Source of the DNA: Bacillus sp. FJAT-27264 | GTDB lineage: Bacteria > Bacillota > Bacilli > Paenibacillales > Paenibacillaceae | DNA length: 40,913 bases | Assembly: GCF_001682855.1 (NCBI RefSeq) | Contig: NZ_MAQW01000007.1 | Location: forward strand, 12,274 to 53,186 | Direction: 5' to 3' | In this document: piece by piece, positions 35,813 through 40,913 of the stretch | Position numbering within the stretch: position 1 is the first letter of the stretch | Layout of the letters: each line of letters opens with the position of its first letter | Position numbers and translations under genes: made by a program | The notes under the pieces: generated by a model | The model's input: only the letters and a program-made list of their open reading frames with translations | What the model was told of the DNA's origin: nothing | Databases searched by the model: none

Positions 35813-35840
35813 AAAAGCCCCAGACTTAGTTAAGCTCTGG
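35813..35840 (-). terminator. Possible terminator at the end of the yabE-like gene
   Basis: Minus strand CCAGA-g-CTT-aact-AAG-TCTGG spans the stop codon and is followed by GGCTTTTGC. The stem is short and the T-tract weak, so termination may be partial and rnmV could be reached by read-through. Confidence 0.45.
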
Positions 35841-37001
35841 TTTTACAGGTCCGATCACATACACCGTACGCGACTTGCGTCCGAAATTACGTGCATGGTT
35901 CAGCGAATCGTAGTAGACATCCACCTTGTTGCCTTTGATAGCGCCACCAGTATCTTCTGCACGGCGGAAGCCCAGGCCTTCGATATATACCCACCAACCG
36001 ATAGGAATTACATTAGGGTCCACTGCAATCGTACGTCCTTCCGTTACGCGTGTGCCGGAGGCGGTACGAGTTCCAATGCCTGGTTCCTCTGAAGAATAAG
36101 CAGTCATCGAGACGTTCTTGATTAATTTCTTGTATTCAAAATTGACGCCCGATTTAGTGGCGACATTACTGCTCTTGGCACTGGTTTTTGTTGATTTGGT
36201 TGTATTAGCTGCATTAGCTGTTTTGGAAGTTGTTGTTGTTTGGGCCACTGTAACAGGTTTTGGGAGAGGCTTTGTGCCAACGGCGATAATCTTGTCTTTG
36301 GTCACCGTCTGTACTTCCTTCCCAACCATACGCATGGAAGCCAGTTCACCATCTTGATAAATCTTTTCGATGTGCTGGATCATGACGCCTGGTGCGCCCG
36401 CCTGTGCCACTCTGACTGTTCCCTTGGTAAGGGAGGGGTCTGCCGTCTTGATGACTCGATATGGCAAGTTCGTTGTCCGCTGTACGGTTTGTTTGTTAAT
36501 GCGGACAATCTTGATATCCATATTGGCAGAGATAGTGGTATCTAGCGAAGGGAAAATCTTATCATGGCCTTCGAGGGCAATACCCAGCTTCTTGATGGCC
36601 TGACCGATTGTTTTCTCGGTCGTATAAAAAATCTTTTTTGCACCATCCGCAGAAAGACTGAATGGCTGCGCACGGTTAATCACGACACGGTCGCCGTCTT
36701 TTATTTCATCACTAAGGCCTATAGATAGTTGATCATGCGGCTGCAGCGAAATTTGCTCTTTTGCTAGTGCATCACTGAGAATCGCTTCACGCGTTTCCAG
36801 AGACTGCGTTTTCCCGTCTATTACTAAAGTGATCTGCTTGCTGCTTTGACCGTGAACGTACAGCAGAATGATCAGCGTGATCAAAATTGATAACACGCCG
36901 GCAAGTGAAAGTACGCGAAAATTCACTTGTTCCCACCGTAAAGCGTAAGACCTGCTGGATGATTGCGAATCATGGGATACTTCTGGTTGGAATACGCCCA
37001 T
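35826..37001 (-). CDS. yabE: Cell-wall 3D/G5-domain protein (YabE-like, putative lytic enzyme)
   Basis: This is an exported envelope protein. A basic N-terminus and one hydrophobic segment (VLSLAGVLSILITLIILLYVHG, about 30-52) form an anchor or signal. DUF348 units follow (ITLVIDGKTQSLETREAILSDALAKE; KKIFYTTEKTIGQAIKKLGI), then a G5 domain (RVAQAGAPGVMIQHIEKIYQDG). A Thr/Ser/Lys-rich linker follows (about 255-290), and then the C-terminal 3D domain, with its three aspartates in AVDPNVIP, RAEDTGGAIKG and KVDVYYDS. This fold resembles the lytic transglycosylase MltA core. ATG 37001 is 9 bases from AAGGAGG; ATG 37010 abuts it. A c-di-AMP riboswitch upstream should lower its expression when c-di-AMP is high. 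Confidence 0.92.
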   Translation of the reverse strand: MGVFQPEVSHDSQSSSRSYALRWEQVNFRVLSLAGVLSILITLIILLYVHGQSSKQITLVIDGKTQSLETREAILSDALAKEQISLQPHDQLSIGLSDEIKDGDRVVINRAQPFSLSADGAKKIFYTTEKTIGQAIKKLGIALEGHDKIFPSLDTTISANMDIKIVRINKQTVQRTTNLPYRVIKTADPSLTKGTVRVAQAGAPGVMIQHIEKIYQDGELASMRMVGKEVQTVTKDKIIAVGTKPLPKPVTVAQTTTTSKTANAANTTKSTKTSAKSSNVATKSGVNFEYKKLIKNVSMTAYSSEEPGIGTRTASGTRVTEGRTIAVDPNVIPIGWWVYIEGLGFRRAEDTGGAIKGNKVDVYYDSLNHARNFGRKSRTVYVIGPVKPELN

Positions 37002-37046
37002 TCTCTCCATCCTCCTTACATAGCCCCGTCGTCAGCTGTATACCAA

Positions 37047-37059
37047 GATGACTGTCATC
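37047..37059 (-). other. 13-base palindrome before the yabE-like ribosome site
   Basis: GATGAC-t-GTCATC lies about 35 bases upstream of the AAGGAGG of the yabE-like gene, downstream of the riboswitch terminator. It could be an operator or a small hairpin. Confidence 0.4.
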
Positions 37060-37071
37060 ATTCGGACGAAA

Positions 37072-37146
37072 CTATTCGAGATTGTCACAGGACACGCTAT
37101 TTGCAATACCTTTGCGTCTCCTGCTCATGGATCGCCTGCCCGGCAT
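37072..37146 (-). CDS. Possible 24-residue leader peptide in the yabE-like 5' region
   Basis: ATG 37146 follows GGGGGGAG by 4 bases. The reading MPGRRSMSRRRKGIANSVSC plus DNLE is highly basic at the start. It lies between the riboswitch terminator and the yabE-like gene. There is no family evidence. It may be a chance frame or a leader peptide that modulates the downstream gene. Confidence 0.25.
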   Translation of the reverse strand: MPGRRSMSRRRKGIANSVSCDNLE

Positions 37147-37162
37147 AGTGCTCCCCCCACAT

Positions 37163-37176
37163 CTGTTATATAACAG
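37163..37176. promoter_or_regulatory. Perfect 14-base palindrome, CTGTTATATAACAG
   Basis: A perfect palindrome just after the riboswitch terminator and upstream of the yabE-like gene. Its centre TATATA could be part of a second -10 or an operator. No matching -35 was found at normal spacing. Confidence 0.45.
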
Positions 37177-37200
37177 TATGCAGGGTACATTCGCATTATT

Positions 37201-37252
37201 CAAAATAAAAGAAGCCTAAAAGAGTTCTATGAGGACTCTTTCGTGGCTTCTC
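37201..37252 (-). terminator. Riboswitch-controlled terminator
   Basis: Minus strand AGAAGCCACGAAAGAGT pairs with ACTCTTTTAGGCTTCT, followed by TTTATTTTG. It is the expression platform after the c-di-AMP aptamer, so ligand binding should favour this stop before the yabE-like gene. Confidence 0.88.
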
Positions 37253-37298
37253 CGATGTCAGAATACGCGGCTTATGCACGAGGTTTCCTCTCTTACTT

Positions 37299-37504
37299 TC
37301 GCTTACGGGGTTAGCTGTCGGGTTCGGACGAAAGAGAGACGCCCTATCTCGGGTCACCCGCTCACGGCGGTTGCCCTTAAATTCACCCCAAAGACCACGT
37401 GAAGAAATCAAATAGTGTCTGCGGCATTCTATGCTGTGCTTGAAGTACTCTGCATGCGGCAAAACAATATTGGTTCCCCCGTTCTCCATACGGAGACTCA
37501 GCGA
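37299..37504 (-). ncRNA. c-di-AMP (ydaO-yuaA) riboswitch aptamer
   Basis: The minus strand contains, in order, the conserved blocks of the ydaO class: GGGGGAACC (37472-37480), GGGGTGAAT (37381-37389), AAGGGCAACC (37369-37378) and CCGACAGCTAACCCCGTAAG (37302-37321). A closing stem pairs TCGCT (37500-37504) with AGCGA (37299-37303). The class binds two c-di-AMP molecules and usually switches genes off at high ligand. Here it precedes a wall-active 3D-domain protein, a known target type in Gram-positives. It is somewhat long (about 206 bases), from an expanded loop between the first two blocks. A promoter and terminator flank it correctly. Confidence 0.93.
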
Positions 37505-37560
37505 GACGATCCATGATAGCGTGGGCTGTCACTGTAACAACAGCTCACTGCACTGAAAAG

Positions 37561-37590
37561 ATGATATCCTTTTTTGATGCATGTTGTAAA
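37561..37590 (-). promoter_or_regulatory. Sigma-A promoter of the riboswitch/yabE-like unit
   Basis: Minus strand TTTACA (37585-37590), 18-base spacer, TATCAT (37561-37566). Transcription would start about 50 bases before the aptamer closing stem. Confidence 0.65.
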
Positions 37591-37712
37591 GGACGATTCA
37601 ACCACGTTTACGCAAATATATGGTTAAAATATTGTAATATTCGGCTGTTTTTTTGTTAAAAAAGTTTAATACATCGGCTATACTCTATTTTTCACCGTGT
37701 TTTCTCCCGATT
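37591..37712. other. AT-rich spacer between tatD and the riboswitch promoter
   Basis: No gene is visible. It contains the inverted repeat AATATT-gt-AATATT (about 37629-37642) and long A/T runs that could act as an UP element. No convincing terminator for tatD was found. Confidence 0.4.
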
Positions 37713-38483
37713 TCACTCAATGCCAAATCGTTCCAGTGCGTTCGCATACGTAATTTCAGCCAATTCCTCCCAAGTTATCCCTTTAATTTCTGCCGCAGCT
37801 TCTGCCACTAACTTGACATGAGCGCTCTCATTTCGCTTCCCTCGGAAGGGGTGTGGCGTCAAATACGGGGAGTCTGTTTCGATCAATAAACGGTCGAGCG
37901 GCGTCTGCGCAAGCACCTCTTTGGGAACCCTTGCATTCTTGAACGTTATCGGTCCTCCGAAGGATAAATGGAATCCCAAATCGAGGCACATTTTCGCTGT
38001 CTCCCAGCTGCCGGAGAAGGAATGCATTACACCGCCAATCTCATTAGCCTTCTCCTCGCGGAGAATTCTCACTACGTCCTCATGAGCATCTCGATCATGG
38101 ATACAGATTGGCATTTTCAGCTCGCGGGCTAGTCCGATCTGCTTGCGGAAGACCTCGTGCTGCACGTCCTTTGGAGAGGTATCCCAGTAATAATCGAGGC
38201 CGATCTCACCAATGGCGACGACCTTCTTGTGACTGCACAGCGAGGCAATCCAATCGAGGTCCCCCTCCTTCATGTCAATCGCATCCTGCGGATGCCATCC
38301 CACTGCTGCATAAATATAATCATACGATTCCGCGAGCTGCATCGTGGTAGGGATCGTCTCCCGGTTAAATCCGATATTGATCATTTTGCTAACACCGGCC
38401 TCCACCGCACGAGCAATGACCTGTTCGCGGTCCTCGTCGAATTGCGGAGCATCCAGATGAGTATGTGTGTCGAATAAGTACAT
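37713..38483 (-). CDS. tatD: TatD-family metal-dependent hydrolase/DNase
   Basis: TatD proteins are TIM-barrel metal hydrolases; several members are 3'-5' DNases or quality-control nucleases. The metal ligands are visible: DTHTHLD (His at 7 and 9), the Glu in AIGEIGLDYYW, His in PICIHDRDAH, HSFSG and the final Asp in LIETDSPYLTPHP. 256 residues is the family norm. AGGAGG precedes the ATG by about 10 bases. It lies about 55 bases after the HD-domain gene and is probably cotranscribed with it. In B. subtilis (yabD) the neighbour is metS, which is missing here. Confidence 0.95.
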   Translation of the reverse strand: MYLFDTHTHLDAPQFDEDREQVIARAVEAGVSKMINIGFNRETIPTTMQLAESYDYIYAAVGWHPQDAIDMKEGDLDWIASLCSHKKVVAIGEIGLDYYWDTSPKDVQHEVFRKQIGLARELKMPICIHDRDAHEDVVRILREEKANEIGGVMHSFSGSWETAKMCLDLGFHLSFGGPITFKNARVPKEVLAQTPLDRLLIETDSPYLTPHPFRGKRNESAHVKLVAEAAAEIKGITWEELAEITYANALERFGIE

Positions 38484-38537
38484 GTACTGTTGTCCTCCTG
38501 ATCTTGGTTTCTATGTTTAACGATAACTATTTCGTCT

Positions 38538-39821
38538 TTATTTTGCGAATATTTCAGCAACGGAGTCAGGCAGTTGTGAAAGCGCCTTATTCAGCTTGTC
38601 TTGGGGAAAATATAGGTGATATCTCCCACGGTGTATGCCGCTGATGGAACGTACAATATCTGAAACTTCCGAGATTTCACGCAGCCGATCCTTCCGGTCA
38701 AGCAGCAATATTTGATTGCTGTCAAAACCCTCTCCCGGACGAAACACATCATACGGAAGGTCTGACGGAAAATCAATTTCCAGATCATATTCCGGGTTCA
38801 GTCCCGCTCCCGCAAAACTGCGGCGGATTTCGTCAATCGTCTCCGGATCTAGACTCTCTGTCTCCACATATTTATACAGTTTACGATGAATAAACCGGCT
38901 GCACAAGTCACTCAGCAGTCCATCCTCCTCCAGTGTCCATTGCATGAAGGCTGTTTGAACTAGCGCTTCATCTAGCAGCAAATACTGCTGCACTGTCACT
39001 TCTCCCTGAAGCAAGTCACCCAGTGGATGAATCATAAATTTAAAATGATATCCCTCTAAGTACAGCTCTTTAGCCCTGCGAAAAATCTGTCTTAAAATAA
39101 TTTCAGAACTCCGGGTTACCGGGTGGAAGTATACCTGCCAGTACATTTGATACCGCGACATCAAATAGTCCTCTATCGCATGCATTCCTGATTCCTTAAC
39201 TACCACTCTTCCATTATAGGGACGAAGCACCCGCAGAATTCGATCGATATCAATCGTACCGTAATTCACGCCAGTATAATATGCATCCCGCAGCAGATAA
39301 TCCATCCGGTCAGCATCGAGCGGACTGGACACCAAATTGACAACAATTTCGTGCTCATAGGTTTTGGCGATAACTGAAGCGACTTTCTGAGGAAAATCTT
39401 CCTCTACATCCCGCAGAATATTGGTGATTTCTGTGTTCTCTAGAATGATCCGGCACGTCCAGTCCTCATGGTTCATTTCAAAAGCTTCTTCTATAGAATG
39501 CGAGAATGGGCCGTGCCCCAAATCATGAAGCAGTGCTGCACAGAGCGTCAGCAATCGTTCTTCCGGAATCCAGCCTTTATATCCACTTCGTTCAAACTGG
39601 GAAATAATTCGACGTGTAATTTCATAGACACCAAGAGAATGCGAGAATCGGCTGTGTTCTGCACCATGGAAAGTCAGATAAGAGGTACCTAGTTGCCGAA
39701 TCCGGCGCAGGCGTTGGAATTCCCTGGTATTAATCAAACGCCAGATGATTACATCCTGTACGTGAATGTAGTTGTGAACCGGATCTTTGAAAACCTTCTC
39801 TTCTGTGAGCGGCTTCTTCAT
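38538..39821 (-). CDS. HD-domain phosphohydrolase (dNTPase-like, YwfO/SAMHD1 group)
   Basis: The order of metal ligands fits the HD superfamily: HSRFSHSLGVYEITRR (first His), LLHDLGHGPFSHSIE (HD pair plus His) and SSPLDADRMDYLLRD (distal Asp). The opening VFKDPVHNYIHVQD and RLRRIRQLGTSYLTFHGAEH is typical of the YwfO-like dNTP triphosphohydrolases. 427 residues matches that group. It stands between abrB and tatD, the position of metS in B. subtilis. Spo0A-box-like sequences lie in its upstream region. The substrate is not proven from sequence; dNTPs are likely, nucleotide second messengers less so. Confidence 0.88.
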   Translation of the reverse strand: MKKPLTEEKVFKDPVHNYIHVQDVIIWRLINTREFQRLRRIRQLGTSYLTFHGAEHSRFSHSLGVYEITRRIISQFERSGYKGWIPEERLLTLCAALLHDLGHGPFSHSIEEAFEMNHEDWTCRIILENTEITNILRDVEEDFPQKVASVIAKTYEHEIVVNLVSSPLDADRMDYLLRDAYYTGVNYGTIDIDRILRVLRPYNGRVVVKESGMHAIEDYLMSRYQMYWQVYFHPVTRSSEIILRQIFRRAKELYLEGYHFKFMIHPLGDLLQGEVTVQQYLLLDEALVQTAFMQWTLEEDGLLSDLCSRFIHRKLYKYVETESLDPETIDEIRRSFAGAGLNPEYDLEIDFPSDLPYDVFRPGEGFDSNQILLLDRKDRLREISEVSDIVRSISGIHRGRYHLYFPQDKLNKALSQLPDSVAEIFAK

Positions 39822-40029
39822 GAGATCAACTCCTTCATATAATTTTAATTAGTCATTTCGCGCTTGGCGGTATATAATGGGTAATAATGTCGCACTTTGT
39901 CGAATTATGACACAAAATGAGTGGTTGAATCGACAAAATTTATTTATGTAATTTTTGGGTGGTTACGCATCAAACCTAACAGCACTGTACATTTCCATAA
40001 AATTACCCTAAAATTCGCTAGAAAAAAGG

Positions 40030-40058
40030 TTGACTGTTTTGGGAATCGTTGGTATTAT
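40030..40058 (+). promoter_or_regulatory. Sigma-A promoter of abrB
   Basis: TTGACT (40030-40035), 17-base spacer, TATTAT (40053-40058). The start of transcription would be near 40065, just upstream of the 0A boxes. Confidence 0.85.
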
Positions 40059-40081
40059 GGATATCATAAAACAGTGAAGAA

Positions 40082-40098
40082 TGTCGAATAATGACGCT
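40082..40098 (+). promoter_or_regulatory. Tandem Spo0A boxes in the abrB leader
   Basis: TGTCGAA (40082-40088) and TGACGCT (40092-40098) lie just after the likely transcription start. The run TGTCGAATAATGACG has the same layout as the tandem 0A boxes described at B. subtilis abrB, where Spo0A-P blocks transcription. The second box deviates from TGACGAA. Confidence 0.8.
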
Positions 40099-40121
40099 TT
40101 AGATATTTGAAAGGGGCAACG

Positions 40122-40382
40122 ATGACTATGATGAAATCAACAGGAATTGTAAGAAAAGTAGACGAACTGGGACGGGTTGTTATTCCAATTGAATTGCGCC
40201 GTACGCTTGGCATTGGTGAAAAGGATGCGCTCGAAATTTACGTGGACGGTGAGCGGATCATGCTTAAAAAATATGAGCCTGCCTGCATCTTCTGTGGTAA
40301 TGCCGAGAACGTAACTTATTTCAAAGGAAAAATTGTTTGTCATGAATGCATTTCTACTATCCCTACCCCTGTGACAAACTAA
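40122..40382 (+). CDS. abrB: Transition-state regulator AbrB with a four-cysteine tail
   Basis: AbrB represses post-exponential and sporulation genes during growth. The N-terminal 50 residues (STGIVRKVDELGRVVIPIEL, RRTLGIGEKDALEIYVDGER) are the swapped-hairpin DNA-binding domain. The C-terminus differs from B. subtilis AbrB: YEPACIFCGNAENVTYFKGK with IVCHEC contains two CxxC pairs, likely one zinc site. The start is ATG 40122, 5 bases after AAAGGGG; an upstream TTG at 40107 overlaps the ribosome site. It has 86 residues. It is monocistronic, with promoter, Spo0A boxes and terminator all visible. It could be the AbrB-like (Abh-type) paralogue rather than the strict orthologue, but context supports AbrB. 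Confidence 0.92.
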   Translation: MTMMKSTGIVRKVDELGRVVIPIELRRTLGIGEKDALEIYVDGERIMLKKYEPACIFCGNAENVTYFKGKIVCHECISTIPTPVTN

Positions 40383-40444
40383 AACAAATAGTATATAATA
40401 AGAATAAATCAAATTGTTAATTCTAACCTTTTTATATCTCCTTG

Positions 40445-40475
40445 GCCCTCCGTGTATGCGGGGGGCACTTTTTTT
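40445..40475 (+). terminator. Intrinsic terminator of abrB
   Basis: GCCCTCC-gtgtatgc-GGGGGGC (40445-40466, one G.T pair) followed by AC and seven T (40469-40475). Confidence 0.85.
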
Positions 40476-40640
40476 GATGGGGCACCCTCCCAAACCCTCC
40501 CTGTAGGGAGGGCCCCAAAGGGCTGCCAGCCCTCTGGACACCTGGAAGGGTACACCCGCAGACTGTGCGGCAATCGCGGACAGAAGCAGGCAGTGGTGGT
40601 AGGCCCGGCCCTCTAGGCCTCGTCATGCGTCGCGGGCGGG
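40476..40640. other. GC-rich, palindrome-rich spacer after abrB
   Basis: No credible gene. It holds the palindrome CCCTCCCT-gt-AGGGAGGG (40495-40512) and the hairpin AGGGCT-gcc-AGCCCT (about 40518-40532). Base composition is far above the surrounding AT-rich abrB region. It leads directly into the tandem repeat. Confidence 0.5.
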
Positions 40641-40913
40641 TGAGTTACGGCGTGCGGACTGGGGCGGCTCTCCCTTCGGGAATTGCCTTACGTTAGCGCT
40701 GGGTGATACGTCTAACCCAAGGGCGTGGGGTTTCATCGCTCTCCCTTCGGGAATCGACTGGCGTCGACGGTTGACCTACAGTTGATTCGGCAGATGAGTT
40801 ACGTCCTGCGGACTGCAGCGGCTCTCCCTTCGGGAATTGCCTTACGTTAGCGCTGGGTGATACGTCTAACCCCGGGTGTGCTACCGTTGGTGGGGTTTCA
40901 TCGCTCTCCCTTC
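40641..40913. repeat. Tandem repeat, 154-bp period, running off the window
   Basis: Unit A begins TGAGTTACG at 40641 and unit B begins TGAGTTACG at 40795. Unit B keeps exact register through CTAACCC, then has 11 extra bases before GGGGTTTCATCGCTCTCCC (40727 and 40892). Within each unit the block CTCTCCCTTCGGGAAT occurs twice (near 40668, 40739, 40822 and, truncated, 40904), so a half-unit of about 71-83 bases underlies the array. Each block can form a TCCC-ttc-GGGA hairpin. There are no long open frames with gene features. The array continues beyond the window. Confidence 0.8.

Larger units (their letters stand above)
39822..40106. other. Divergent regulatory region between the HD gene and abrB
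   Basis: About 285 bases with Spo0A-box-like sites on both sides: TTTGTCGAA (39896-39904) followed by TGACACA (39908-39914), and TTTTGTCGATT on the minus strand (39928-39938). TATAAT (39873-39878, plus strand) lies near the HD gene. The HD gene promoter itself could not be fixed. The abrB promoter is at the right. Confidence 0.5.

Noticed and set aside
37196..37489. 97-codon minus-strand frame in the yabE-like leader
   Set aside because: It falls inside the c-di-AMP riboswitch and its terminator; conserved RNA blocks explain the sequence.
40641..40913. CRISPR array
   Set aside because: The unit is about 154 bp and repeats over its whole length, without unique spacers of 30-40 bases; no cas genes are present.

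Overview
The window reads as a chromosomal segment of an endospore-forming Firmicute, most likely Paenibacillus or a close relative in Paenibacillaceae. The gene order is a reversed copy of the Bacillus subtilis abrB-to-coaX core region: abrB, tatD, yabE-like, rnmV, rsmA, yabG, veg, sspF, ispE, purR, spoVG, glmU, prs, pth, fin, mfd, prsA-like, spoVT, spoVB-like, mazG/yabN, hup, rqcP, yabP, yabQ, divIC, yabR, spoIIE, yabS, yabT-like kinase, tilS, hpt, ftsH, coaX. The nadA-nadB-nadC block between ftsH and coaX, an AbrB with a four-cysteine tail, and the gene content around abrB differ from B. subtilis. Assignment to Paenibacillus is inference from gene order and protein similarity remembered by family, not a database result.

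Almost every gene lies on the minus strand, so transcription runs from high to low coordinates. Only abrB (right end) and one small unnamed gene between pth and prs are on the plus strand. From right to left: (a) 40383-40913 is gene-free, GC-rich and carries a tandem repeat of about 154 bp. (b) abrB diverges from an HD-domain phosphohydrolase gene, with Spo0A-box sequences between them. (c) tatD is followed by about 700 bp without a large gene; this holds a sigma-A promoter, a c-di-AMP (ydaO-type) riboswitch and its terminator, all upstream of a cell-wall 3D/G5-domain protein. (d) rnmV-rsmA, yabG, veg, sspF, ispE-purR, spoVG, glmU-prs follow as short transcription units separated by clear intrinsic terminators. 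(e) pth, fin, mfd, a PrsA-like lipoprotein, spoVT, a flippase and mazG follow. (f) hup-rqcP and the sporulation/division set yabP-yabQ-divIC-yabR precede spoIIE. (g) yabS, the kinase, tilS, hpt and ftsH follow. (h) The NAD block nadABC-coaX ends the window.

Functionally the region combines sporulation control (AbrB, SpoVG, SpoVT, SpoIIE, Fin, YabG, YabP/Q, SspF), translation and rRNA/tRNA maturation (TilS, RsmA, RnmV, RqcP, Pth), nucleotide and cofactor supply (Prs, Hpt, PurR, NadABC, CoaX), envelope synthesis (GlmU, IspE, 3D protein, flippase) and quality control (FtsH, Mfd, MazG, PrsA-like). Promoters could be read for several units: a sigma-H type site at spoVG, a sigma-G type site at sspF, a perfect sigma-A consensus at veg, a long-spacer Spo0A-type site at spoIIE, and Spo0A boxes at abrB.

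The parts least explained by the known core are: the plus-strand small gene, which may have an Sm-like fold; the two-copy structured intergenic element (1-165 and 10679-10860); the repeat array at the right end; several strong intercistronic stem-loops without U-tracts (nadA/nadB, glmU/prs, flippase/mazG) and one at the fin ribosome binding site; and a multi-hairpin stretch upstream of spoIIE. No CRISPR, phage, transposase or defence system was seen, and no tRNA or rRNA gene was recognised.
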